From: Ramicandelaber brevisporus
Lineage: Eukaryota > Kickxellomycota > Ramicandelaberales > Ramicandelaberaceae
Reading direction: 5' to 3'
Assembly (NCBI GenBank): GCA_025201865.1
Contig: MU602704.1
Location: 4,329 to 27,540, forward strand
Length of the DNA: 23,212 nt
Shown here: in pieces, positions 7,201-15,685 of the stretch
Layout of the letters: each line of letters starts with the position of its first letter
How positions within the stretch are numbered: the stretch's first letter is position 1
The notes under the pieces: model-generated
Told to the model about the DNA's origin: nothing
What the model saw: the letters and a program-made list of their open reading frames with translations, nothing else
The model's database searches: none
Position numbers and translations under genes: made by a program

Positions 7201-10200
7201 ATGAGCCTCTATGCCTTGCGGCAGTTCCGCTTCTTTACGCGCGAGACAATCGCGCAGGTACCAACTCTGTTGCAGGATGAGGACTTGGTCGTTGAAAGTT
7301 TGTCACCGATGAACAACAACAACAGCAGTAACAGTAGCAACAACAGCAACGAGTCTTCAGGCCGTGCCGAGCAGCCTCTCTTTGTGGCAGATGGTAGAGG
7401 TGTAGTGCACGCAGTTGATCGTCGGCTTGGTGTGCGGTCATTCCGAGCGTGCGACGCCGCTGCCACCGGGCTGCGTATCACTCACTTGTATCAAGTGCCG
7501 AGTGCCAAGGCGTTGATTGTTATCGCAGAAGATAAGACCGGCAAGCAGCAGCCTGTGCTGACCATTTGGCGAGTTGGATGCTACTATAATGCGAGTGCAG
7601 AGTCCAATCTGGATAACACCAATGCAATTGTGATCGACAGAATCGGACAGCCAGCACCAGGCGATGTTGCAGCGTCCATTGCAGATGCCGCGTCAAGTGA
7701 TACGCGAGCTTTTTCATTCGGCAATGCCAACAGCAGCGGTAGCAGCAGCAGCAGCGACCCCGTGCTGGCTCTCAGTGTCAAGCTCGATACTGTCAACAAT
7801 CCTCTTTCCGGCAGCCCTGTGTCAGCGCTTGGTGCTCTCCCCTCACTAGCTCAGATTGCAGTTGGTTTCGCCAGTGGACATGTGCTGTTGCTTTATGCTG
7901 GAGGCAGTGGTACTAACAGCATGCTCAGACCAGATAAGCTCGGCCAAGTCAAGCAGAAGCTCATTATTGCAGCTTCCCCAGCTGTCCCGGTTGTTGGGCT
8001 CTTCTTTCAGTTGGATGAGTCTGCCTCAGCGCAATCAGAGCAGCATTCTTCTGGTCAGCAGCAGACTCTGCAGCCTCGCATGCCCTCCACGACGATGAGC
8101 AACAATGCGCACCGCGATACAACGGCATCAGCAACTGGAACCATCATGGGCACAACATTCATCAAGCGCGTGATGGGCAGACTTGTGTATCCAACTCTGT
8201 TTGTAGTCACTACCAACCAAGTGCTGGTAACTACATCAACACCCAATACGCAGCCAACCGGGACGACCGCTCCTTCCGTGCTAGAGAATCTTGGATGTGC
8301 CCATGGGTGTTCATTCTACGACCCAGTCGCTCGCCAGGTCGTTGTGGCCCGAAACGATGGTGTTTACTTTTACACGGCCGATGGCAGAGGTCCATGCTTT
8401 GCTTTTGATGCACCCAAGCTGGCCGCATGTGACTATGGCTCGTACATATTGTTGGTTACTGCAGTGACCGGAGCTGGTCCTTCATCAGTGTCTCCAGCGT
8501 CTCCATACATGGCACGCGATCAACCATCGCCTTCGCCCGTGACCAGCTGGGATATGCGCACATCGCCCGTGATGCTGACTGTGCTGGATGTACGTAACAA
8601 GCTGGCCGCAGACACTCTGCATTTGCCCCATGGACTGCGTGCGATGTGCCGTGCATGGGATGCCGTTTCGTTAATTGCGGCTGATCCAGAGACTCCAAGT
8701 GGGCTATCGGCTGTTCATCTGGAAGAAATCACGCTCGATCAGAAGCTGTCAGTTCTATTTCGTCAAAATAACTTTGGACTGGCCATTAAGCTCGCAGAAG
8801 CCAGTGGATGTGATTTGAGCACAATAGCATCGATTAGAAGACGCAGTGGAGACTATTTATATGCAAAGGGTGATTATGAGTCGGCAATGAGTGAATACTC
8901 ACATACAATTGGATACGTGGAGCCATCGTATGTAATCAGAAAATACTTGGATGCACAAAGATTATCTGGATTGACAAACTACTTACAATTGCTACACGAG
9001 CAGAGTTTGGCCACATCTGACCACACCACTCTATTACTAAACTGCTATGCACAGCTAAGAGACGACACAAAGTTGGATAATTTCATTAGAAGAACCGATA
9101 TTCACTTTGACGTTGATATCGCCATTAAAGTATGCAGACAAGCTGGCTACGCGAGACATGCTGCTGATCTGGCACTTAGAACTGGTCTCTTGGATACTTA
9201 TATCAGTGTAATCTTTGAAGACATGGCTGACTACGACGCTGCTCTTGATTTAATTAGAGCATGTGCATTCAGCAATAGCCAATCAAATAGCAATAACATC
9301 AATATTAATAGCAACAGCAATGGATTAAGTGCAGCTGCAGCAATGTTTGATGCAAATAACCAGCACTCAGCTGCATCTTCATCGTCATCATCGTCATTGG
9401 CTTCACGTCTATTAATTCAATATGGTCGCCAGTTACTAGCTAGACGTCCATCAGATACAACCCAGCTGGCTATTGAAATGTGTACATTAACCGAAGTCAA
9501 GCTAAATCCACAGTTGCTTCAGCCAATATTTGCAGATAATCCATTTCAATTAATTGTGTTTTTGGAGAATGTAACTCAGCATCGCTGGAATATTGAGTTT
9601 ATTACCAACATTAACTTACAGTCGTCAAGTACTAGAAACACTCTAAACAGTGATGAAATTGAAACATGCAGACAAACACTCACTACTCTATTGGAACTCT
9701 ATTTGTTGGCTCCATTCCCATCTACCGCGTCCTCACTCTCATTGGAAGAGGCACGAGGTCGTGCAGCCCGCATTTTGCTCAATCCACGTGTATCAATCAA
9801 CCGGGATCAGGCGCTGGCTATATGCCGTGCCAAAGACTTTGAACGCGGATTAACTATAATATATGAGAGACAAGCCGTAGAGCACGACATGAATATTCAA
9901 CGCCAGCTGCATCAGTTTGATGGCGAAGATGACTTGGATGCTTTATTTGGCACTGAGCTTGCACTGGCTGATGAAGATAATTATGGAGATGGCGGTAGTG
10001 TCGGTATTCGTGATGCTCATGGGTCTAATTTTGTCAATCACGAGCCATGGCTTCGAATGGTGCTTGTCGATAACCAGGATATTGACGGTGCTCGTGATAT
10101 CTTGAACAGGTTCGGTCCACAGTCGCCTGTTCTGTATACCACTGCCTTGTCTCTGCTGCTGGGTGAAGCAACCTCTCTCCTTCATACAGATGTCGGCCGC

Positions 10201-10842
10201 GAGATGCTCCTGCATTTATTAGGCGAAATTGATGAGCGCAGATTGATATCGCCCTTGGAAATGATTCGAAGACTCTCAAAACCAGCTGGAGTGGTTACAT
10301 TGGGCATGGTCAGACCTTTCCTCAAGCGTGCAATCGAGTCTGTTGAACAATCCACAGCTGACAGTGCTGCGCAGGTGCAAGCATCACGCACAGATGTTGA
10401 GCGTAAGCGTGCAGAGATTGACGAGCTGCAGCGTGGATGCGTCGTATTCCAGGCCACAAAATGCAGTCTCTGTGGAATGTCGCTTGATTTGCCTACAGTT
10501 CACTTCCTGTGTCGTCACTCGTACCATGCAAGATGCCTCGGAAGCAGCACTGCCACTACCAACACAACTGGAATGTCGGCTGATGACGAGCTAATGCTGG
10601 AAGACTCTCTTAACTCAAGCCACATCAATCGGCCCCATCTGTCATGTCCAAGATGTGCAGTGGACACTAGAGTGGTTGAAGAAGCCGCGCGTGCCAGAAG
10701 AGCAATGAACCCTGCAACAGCCCACGCAAAGCTACTCACTCGTCTGTCCAACGCTGCAGCTGTCAATGATGGAGCATCTCCAGCTCCATTTATAGCTGGC
10801 GATCTCTTTCGGATAATGGCGGAGGATCTTGCAAGATATTAA
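7201..10842 (+). CDS. VPS11: Vacuolar sorting protein Vps11 (Pep5), HOPS/CORVET subunit
   Basis: 1213 residues, longer than the roughly 940-1030 usual in animals and yeast. Start is the first ATG of the conserved protein (MSLYALRQFRFF). About residues 1-500 form the N-terminal WD/beta-propeller region; from about 510 (LSVLFRQNNFGLAIKLAE) comes the alpha-solenoid, with highly typical segments GDYLYAKGDYESAMSEY, SYVIRKYLDAQRLSGLTNYL, DHTTLLLNCYAQL and AIKVCRQAGY. A short coiled coil (about 1045-1085) leads to a C-terminal RING-H2: Cys1088, Cys1091, Cys1104, His1106, His1109, Cys1112, Cys1149, Cys1152. Extra length lies in Asn/Ser-rich inserts and in a 36-residue loop between Cys1112 and Cys1149. 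The protein is a core subunit of the tethering complexes on endosome and vacuole membranes. The middle (about 8760-9700) uses more A/T-ending codons than the first part. Confidence 0.96.
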   Translation: MSLYALRQFRFFTRETIAQVPTLLQDEDLVVESLSPMNNNNSSNSSNNSNESSGRAEQPLFVADGRGVVHAVDRRLGVRSFRACDAAATGLRITHLYQVPSAKALIVIAEDKTGKQQPVLTIWRVGCYYNASAESNLDNTNAIVIDRIGQPAPGDVAASIADAASSDTRAFSFGNANSSGSSSSSDPVLALSVKLDTVNNPLSGSPVSALGALPSLAQIAVGFASGHVLLLYAGGSGTNSMLRPDKLGQVKQKLIIAASPAVPVVGLFFQLDESASAQSEQHSSGQQQTLQPRMPSTTMSNNAHRDTTASATGTIMGTTFIKRVMGRLVYPTLFVVTTNQVLVTTSTPNTQPTGTTAPSVLENLGCAHGCSFYDPVARQVVVARNDGVYFYTADGRGPCFAFDAPKLAACDYGSYILLVTAVTGAGPSSVSPASPYMARDQPSPSPVTSWDMRTSPVMLTVLDVRNKLAADTLHLPHGLRAMCRAWDAVSLIAADPETPSGLSAVHLEEITLDQKLSVLFRQNNFGLAIKLAEASGCDLSTIASIRRRSGDYLYAKGDYESAMSEYSHTIGYVEPSYVIRKYLDAQRLSGLTNYLQLLHEQSLATSDHTTLLLNCYAQLRDDTKLDNFIRRTDIHFDVDIAIKVCRQAGYARHAADLALRTGLLDTYISVIFEDMADYDAALDLIRACAFSNSQSNSNNININSNSNGLSAAAAMFDANNQHSAASSSSSSSLASRLLIQYGRQLLARRPSDTTQLAIEMCTLTEVKLNPQLLQPIFADNPFQLIVFLENVTQHRWNIEFITNINLQSSSTRNTLNSDEIETCRQTLTTLLELYLLAPFPSTASSLSLEEARGRAARILLNPRVSINRDQALAICRAKDFERGLTIIYERQAVEHDMNIQRQLHQFDGEDDLDALFGTELALADEDNYGDGGSVGIRDAHGSNFVNHEPWLRMVLVDNQDIDGARDILNRFGPQSPVLYTTALSLLLGEATSLLHTDVGREMLLHLLGEIDERRLISPLEMIRRLSKPAGVVTLGMVRPFLKRAIESVEQSTADSAAQVQASRTDVERKRAEIDELQRGCVVFQATKCSLCGMSLDLPTVHFLCRHSYHARCLGSSTATTNTTGMSADDELMLEDSLNSSHINRPHLSCPRCAVDTRVVEEAARARRAMNPATAHAKLLTRLSNAAAVNDGASPAPFIAGDLFRIMAEDLARY

Positions 10843-10953
10843 CGTCGTTCGATTCATTTCCATTTGGTTTGCCTCAAGTTCCATCCATCCGTTTGTCCTT
10901 TCTTTTCTTCTTTTTATTATTTTTATTGGCTCTACTCCACTTTCTCTGATCGG

Positions 10954-10972
10954 CCAATCTATTGACGTCAAT
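10954..10972. promoter_or_regulatory. CCAAT box next to CRE/ATF palindrome
   Basis: CCAAT at 10954-10958 is followed by ATTGACGTCAAT at 10961-10972, a 12 bp palindrome containing the full CREB/ATF octamer TGACGTCA. A reverse CCAAT (ATTGG) lies at 10925-10929. They are 130-170 bases upstream of the orphan gene at 11099, on its promoter side. Binding by a bZIP factor and the CCAAT complex is inferred. Confidence 0.45.
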
Positions 10973-11047
10973 AAAAGTCGTCACTCCGATAGCAATCTCG
11001 GTTCGGATACCAGACTTTGAGCTGCACTTTTTATCAACACTTTTTTC

Positions 11048-11098
11048 AATAGAATAGAACAAAATAGAATAGAACAGAACAGATAGAATAGATAGAGT
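11048..11098. repeat. Degenerate AGAATAGA/AGAACAGA tandem repeats
   Basis: Five-base units of the type AGAAT, AGAAC and AGATA are repeated up to the ATG at 11099, so they form the immediate leader of the orphan gene. Confidence 0.7.
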
Positions 11099-11995
11099 AT
11101 GAACCTACTAACGAAGACAGCAGGAGTAGCGACAGCAGGAATAGCGACAGCAGCCGGTTCTGCTTCGAGATCACCAGCGACCGAAACAACCAGAACAGCC
11201 AGAACAGCCAGAACAACAGCAACACGGCAGTTCGCAACGTTTTTAGTCTTGTCGGTGGCTGTTTTGTGCCTATTCTTCACTCAGCCTGGCCAAACTGCAT
11301 CGTCTAGCTTGATAGGCGACGATTCACCCGACAATGGCGAAGCGTGCTTGACCTTCATCGAACTCTGGAACATTACTGGACCCAATGGTGGTGGATATGG
11401 TGCAATTGAAGATGATAAAAAGATGCGAAGGTTTTGGGATTCGAACAAATGCACTTGCTTTGCAGCTTATCGCAATCTCCACATTGAGCCATTTGATACT
11501 AGAAATCTCGGCCAAATCACCCCAGAAAACAAATTCAAATGGACAAGTAATGACTACAACTGCGACTGCATTGTAGGTCGATATCTATACAAAGTCGGAT
11601 ACGGAGGTAGCCCAGATGCGAGCAAGTATCCAGAGTTTGAGAAGAAATGGAGAATGGCCAATTGCAACTCGACATATCCAGATCACTATCCGTACATCAT
11701 GATGTGGGATACTAGCCATAACATGATGTATTACGGAGAAACTGATATTGGAGCGGCGAAATGCTATACAGGTGGCAAGTTGGATACCATCCAGGCAAAT
11801 GCAATTATTCACAATATATCGTTGAAGGGGTACAGAATCTGCTACTTCTTTAATACAAACTGTGAAGGTAATGCAGTTTGCACAGATGGATCAACACAGA
11901 CTAATGGGAACAGCGGGTCTAACCCAGGAGCAACCAACACTAACATGACTTTTATCAGGAGTTTCAGAATCGAATCTCGAGGCCAAAGTAGTTAA
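11099..11995 (+). CDS. Orphan cysteine-rich secreted or type II membrane protein
   Basis: 298 residues, not recognised. The first 43 residues are Ala/Thr/Arg-rich with repeats (TAGVATAGIATAAG, TARTARTT). A hydrophobic segment at about 45-60 (FATFLVLSVAVLCLFF) is flanked by basic residues on its N side, so it is either a signal anchor (type II) or a signal peptide with a long n-region cleaved near TASS. The remaining 230 residues would be outside the cytosol. They hold ten cysteines (83, 118, 120, 155, 157, 189, 222, 248, 255, 261), an even number fitting disulfides, and N-glycosylation sequons at about 91, 190, 239 and 282. Two CxC segments (KCTCFAAYRNL and NCDCIVGRYLY) look like copies 37 residues apart. 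The gene is convergent with TRL1. A wall- or surface-associated protein is possible, but no function can be assigned. Confidence 0.75.
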   Translation: MNLLTKTAGVATAGIATAAGSASRSPATETTRTARTARTTATRQFATFLVLSVAVLCLFFTQPGQTASSSLIGDDSPDNGEACLTFIELWNITGPNGGGYGAIEDDKKMRRFWDSNKCTCFAAYRNLHIEPFDTRNLGQITPENKFKWTSNDYNCDCIVGRYLYKVGYGGSPDASKYPEFEKKWRMANCNSTYPDHYPYIMMWDTSHNMMYYGETDIGAAKCYTGGKLDTIQANAIIHNISLKGYRICYFFNTNCEGNAVCTDGSTQTNGNSGSNPGATNTNMTFIRSFRIESRGQSS

Positions 11996-12155
11996 ATAGG
12001 ATATTAGTATTCATTTTATAAATGCCTGTTATATTTTTTTTACATTGTATCATTCGATTCAGCGTCTACTCACTCATTCATATTAGTTAATCTGCCTCTC
12101 TTTTTAAAATTGACAATTGACGTTCTTCTCTTTAAACAATATAAAAAATGATAAA

Positions 12156-15100
12156 TTAGTAGCGGAATTTCTTAACGATACCAGTCAGATCTAAATCGAT
12201 TGGCACTGACCAAACGCCGTTGGATTCCAGCTTCTCGTAATTATCCTGGGCATCCAAGGTTAGCTGAACCATCGCTCCGGATTCCACTGCCTTTGAGCTG
12301 GCTCCAACGAGACCCAGTGTGACATGTGGCGCTCTCTTGAACACAAATGGAGGTCCGCCAAAGATGATTTCAGCCGAAACCTTGCCAGAATCTTCGCCAG
12401 CCGCTGCCCACTTCATGCTCGACACACGCAGTGCCATCGTACGGCCGTTCCACACCAATCGGTCAGCATGAGCTGATACGCGCATGTCAATCTTCAAGCC
12501 ATCCTTTGTCTTGGCAGCCTCTTCCGCCTGGTCGACCAGTGCCGTGTACAAGTCAAATACTTCGTTCACATCTTTGCCATCGGCGCTGTGGGCAAGAGTA
12601 ATGTGCGGGTTTGTGATCCAACGAGCTCCGGCAAATGCACCATAGCGCAGCGCTTGAATCATGGACTTGGCACCAGCTGGTAATGAATCCTCATTGTCTA
12701 CAAATATAGATTCGGCGACTCTGGCAGTGTCAAATGCCTCGAGACCGACTGCAAAGTAACCAAACATCTTGGCTGACTTGCTGTTTGTGAACTTGGCAGT
12801 CTTCGATTGCTTGGAAATGTCAACTGCAATGGACGCCGTCTTGGATGCCAGAACACGATCTTCTTCGCTGTCGTGCTCAACATCCTTGTCATCGCCCTCA
12901 ATCTGGCGCAGCAAATCAAAGGACGATACAGCAGACGTGGGCTTGGCGATGTTGCTCAGATTGCGACGCTGCTGCTGAGCAGTATCGTGCTTTACAGCTG
13001 GATTGGATGTAGTAGATGGTCTCGAGTTCATGTGCTTGATAACAGTCGTCTTCTCGGATTGAGCACTCGCCAACGCAGCTTCCATCTCTTCAATAGTTGG
13101 CATCTTCAGCGTAGTTCGACCGTCCTCCTGCGGCTGTGCGCCAACACCTTCCTGAACCAAAAACTCCACCGTCGTAACCAAATTCGTCATTGGGTCAGCC
13201 AGTGGATCCAGCTCCAGCACCGTGTCAATCAGCTGATCCGACTCATTCGCTTCGTTGTCAAGTGGCTGATACTCACGCAGGAACCGATGCATCACCGCCA
13301 TGAAGTTTGGTGTTCTGCCTGGTGTCAAACTCTGGTGGTTCTCGCCACGAAGCTTGACTCGGTCGGAGGTTACTGTCAGGTACTTGTTGATGTCGCGGGA
13401 ACCACTAATGCTGTGACGGAAGTGGATGCCAATAATGCGGACACGTGGATCCAAACCATGCACGTACTTGGTCAGACTATCACGCATTGCGCGGAGATGG
13501 TTGTTGCGATCAGCATAGACGACATCATGGTCTCCAAAGGCCGACCAAACTGCATCGTTGAACTTGTCACCAGGTCTCTTCTTGGCTGTAATGTTGTCGT
13601 TCTGAATGTGGCCGAAGCCAAACAGACGAGATAACGCACTGCCAAGTGTCGACTTGCCGCAGGCAATGGTTGCAACTGGAATGAGCAGCACACGGCGACG
13701 AAGCATATCGGCAGCCGCCAGTGGGTTTAGCAAATTGCCAGCGAGTGTCTTCGTGGATGGTTCCTCATGAACAGTCGCATCGGCAGAGCCAGCAGTAACA
13801 GCAGTAACAGCAGCAGCATCGGGACCGTGAATGTGATCGAGCGACAGCTCTGGATGCTGTTTTGCGTAGTCTGCCAAGAATACCTTGCGCGTAGCAATGA
13901 TGCCACGGTTGTGGCTGTAATTCTTAAACAAATTTGGTCGCTGCACCTTCTCGCGCTTCACCCAGTTGGCATAGTCGTTCGAGAGCGCATATCTTACCGT
14001 GAACTGCTTGTTGCTCAGAATGCGCCGAGTGATCTCGCGCCATTCACGATACATCAAATATGGCTCATCGTACTTGATCTTGAACATGTGCACCGAATGT
14101 GCCTCTGCACCGCCATTTGGAGAACGCAACTGGCATCTCACAACAAAGCCTTCGACCGCTCGACCCTCCAAGCTGTGGGCCGCGCGAATCTCGTCGGCAA
14201 ATGCCCGTACTGCGGATGGTGAATCCTTGGTGAAGAATCGGACAGGATGCAAACCAAAATACTGAGCAACGGCGGTGACATCTGTGCTCTTCCATGTGAC
14301 CAATCGAGCCAGGTTGTGGTTGATTCCGTGCAGATACAGACCGCGAGCCGCACCCGTATACTCGAGAACGTGCTCTTCAAAGTCATCGTCGCAAAGCTCG
14401 CACGCCATAGTAACATTGTTCTCGTGTAGGAATGCTGCCAAATCGCGAATTGTACGGCCAGTTTTGGCGAGATGGCGGTCTAACCAAGAGCGCGCGATAA
14501 ACGGATGCGCACCTTGCTCATCCTTTGGGTAGCTGATCGCTTCAGTAGCTGACTGCTGCTGAGTGTACTGCTCAAGCAACACGTGCTTGGATGTCACCAT
14601 CACATCAACTCCATCAAGCGACGCCACCAAAATGAAACAGCCATTCTCTTTGACAGTAACCTCGTATGGTCCAGTGGTGTTCTGCTCTATCCACTGCCAA
14701 TGCGTGCTGCGTACTTCGTCAATGTTGAAGAACTTGTCGTAACCTCTTGCCACAATCTCTGTGTCGACTGCATTCTTCGATGTGCCGTCAACGTTGGCCG
14801 TAAACAAACCACGGGCCAGTGTAGGCAGTGGGCAGGGCTCTTTGCGATAAACCCATTCGTTCATCTTCCATGCTGAGACGCGTACTGACTTGCCCTCTTC
14901 GGTGGAATGATCGACAGTCTTGAAGAATCTGCGGGAGTAGTCGCTGCGTCGTCTTTCCTTGGCGGCCGGTGCGGTGCCTGCTGGATGAGAAGTGCCGCAG
15001 AGCGTACCGAGAAGACTCGTGGTTTGGCGCAGATCGGCCGAAGTTGGGCGGTACTGTGGTCCAATCTGAAGCTGATTCGTGCTCATTTTCCTTGTTGCTG

Positions 15101-15239
15101 GTGCTGTTGACTGTGTGGAAAGCGAGATTGCGCGTCGTAGTGTAGCTGACTGAGTGTGAAGGCTGTGAGAAAGTGTGGATGAGTAGCACAATACTGGCGA
15201 AAGAGAGGCGAATGTCGCTGTTCTGTATAGTGGACCCAT
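12156..15239 (-). CDS. TRL1: Fungal tRNA ligase Trl1 (ligase, kinase and cyclic phosphodiesterase)
   Basis: 1027 residues from the first ATG, or 976 from Met52 (15086). Three domains are visible in order. The adenylyltransferase ligase has motif I KENG with the nucleophile Lys197. The polynucleotide kinase has the P-loop ATIACGKST (Lys529) followed by IQNDNI. The C-terminal 2H phosphodiesterase has NPHITLAH (His879) and APHVTLGL (His972). This set seals tRNA exons after intron removal and rejoins HAC1-type mRNA in the unfolded protein response. A low-complexity linker of about 110 residues (about 720-830) separates kinase and phosphodiesterase and helps explain why the chain exceeds the 827 residues of yeast Trl1. 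Residues 1-51 contain no Asp or Glu but several Arg, like a mitochondrial presequence. The first ATG has T at -3; Met52 has AAA before it. A TATAAAGCCC element lies 38 bases upstream of the first ATG. Confidence 0.97.
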   Translation of the reverse strand: MGPLYRTATFASLSPVLCYSSTLSHSLHTQSATLRRAISLSTQSTAPATRKMSTNQLQIGPQYRPTSADLRQTTSLLGTLCGTSHPAGTAPAAKERRRSDYSRRFFKTVDHSTEEGKSVRVSAWKMNEWVYRKEPCPLPTLARGLFTANVDGTSKNAVDTEIVARGYDKFFNIDEVRSTHWQWIEQNTTGPYEVTVKENGCFILVASLDGVDVMVTSKHVLLEQYTQQQSATEAISYPKDEQGAHPFIARSWLDRHLAKTGRTIRDLAAFLHENNVTMACELCDDDFEEHVLEYTGAARGLYLHGINHNLARLVTWKSTDVTAVAQYFGLHPVRFFTKDSPSAVRAFADEIRAAHSLEGRAVEGFVVRCQLRSPNGGAEAHSVHMFKIKYDEPYLMYREWREITRRILSNKQFTVRYALSNDYANWVKREKVQRPNLFKNYSHNRGIIATRKVFLADYAKQHPELSLDHIHGPDAAAVTAVTAGSADATVHEEPSTKTLAGNLLNPLAAADMLRRRVLLIPVATIACGKSTLGSALSRLFGFGHIQNDNITAKKRPGDKFNDAVWSAFGDHDVVYADRNNHLRAMRDSLTKYVHGLDPRVRIIGIHFRHSISGSRDINKYLTVTSDRVKLRGENHQSLTPGRTPNFMAVMHRFLREYQPLDNEANESDQLIDTVLELDPLADPMTNLVTTVEFLVQEGVGAQPQEDGRTTLKMPTIEEMEAALASAQSEKTTVIKHMNSRPSTTSNPAVKHDTAQQQRRNLSNIAKPTSAVSSFDLLRQIEGDDKDVEHDSEEDRVLASKTASIAVDISKQSKTAKFTNSKSAKMFGYFAVGLEAFDTARVAESIFVDNEDSLPAGAKSMIQALRYGAFAGARWITNPHITLAHSADGKDVNEVFDLYTALVDQAEEAAKTKDGLKIDMRVSAHADRLVWNGRTMALRVSSMKWAAAGEDSGKVSAEIIFGGPPFVFKRAPHVTLGLVGASSKAVESGAMVQLTLDAQDNYEKLESNGVWSVPIDLDLTGIVKKFRY

Positions 15240-15276
15240 GAAGTAGCTAGTGAAGAGAATAAAACGCGCTCTGGGG

Positions 15277-15283
15277 CTTTATA
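15277..15283 (-). promoter_or_regulatory. TATA box of TRL1 (TATAAAG, within TATAAAGCCC)
   Basis: TATAAAG on the minus strand, with CCC following, 38 bases upstream of the first TRL1 ATG. The same ten bases precede the small orphan gene at a matching distance. Confidence 0.6.
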
Positions 15284-15505
15284 ATGTTTTATTTTTTTTC
15301 AAGGTCACTTTGTTCAGAGCCAATGCTGATTCACAAAATGCAAGCCACCTTTTTTTTTGTCGAGCAGTAGTGGAACTGCGGAGCAGCTGGACTAGGGTCT
15401 GATGCGCAGTAGTTGGTGGTTGGTAGTGAGTAAGAGCTGCGGCAAGGCACACCGCGTTCTATCCAAAGAAGCATTGTCGTTTACCAGTTGAATCAGCTGC
15501 GGATG

Positions 15506-15541
15506 CTCCAGCTGAGAAGCATCTTCTCAACACAGCTGGAG
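15506..15541. repeat. Nested inverted repeat (long hairpin) with CAGCTG arms
   Basis: CTCCAGCT (15506-15513) pairs with AGCTGGAG (15534-15541), and inside it GAGAAG (15514-15519) pairs with CTTCTC (15523-15528) around the loop CAT. The only unpaired bases are that loop and a one-sided bulge AACAC (15529-15533), giving 14 perfect base pairs. It lies about 145 bases beyond the ABCD stop codon and about 270 bases upstream of TRL1. Confidence 0.85.
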
Positions 15542-15626
15542 AGGGGAACTGCAGAAGCTATCGTAGTCACCAAGCAGTTACAAACCATGATGGTGGACTT
15601 TGTGATGCTACTGTTTATAGTATATT

Positions 15627-15666
15627 AAAGGAAAAGGAAAAGGAACAAACAAACAAACAAACAAAC
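15627..15666. repeat. GGAAAA and CAAA short tandem repeats
   Basis: About three GGAAAA units followed by five CAAA units, immediately beyond the ABCD stop codon. On the ABCD sense strand this is a T-rich 3' flank. Confidence 0.8.
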
Positions 15667-15685
15667 ATGACTAAGAGAATGAAGT

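Larger units (their letters stand above)
15240..15685. other. Spacer between ABCD gene 3' end and TRL1 promoter
   Basis: 446 bases without a supported gene. It holds the TRL1 TATA box, two poly-T runs (about 15291-15299 and 15351-15358), four CAGCTG E-boxes between 15384 and 15538, a nested hairpin (15506-15541) and GGAAAA/CAAA repeats (15627-15666). Confidence 0.7.

Noticed and set aside
11437-11446. GGATTCGAAC, resembling a reversed tRNA B-box
   Set aside because: It lies in the coding frame of the orphan gene and no A-box or cloverleaf can be built around it.
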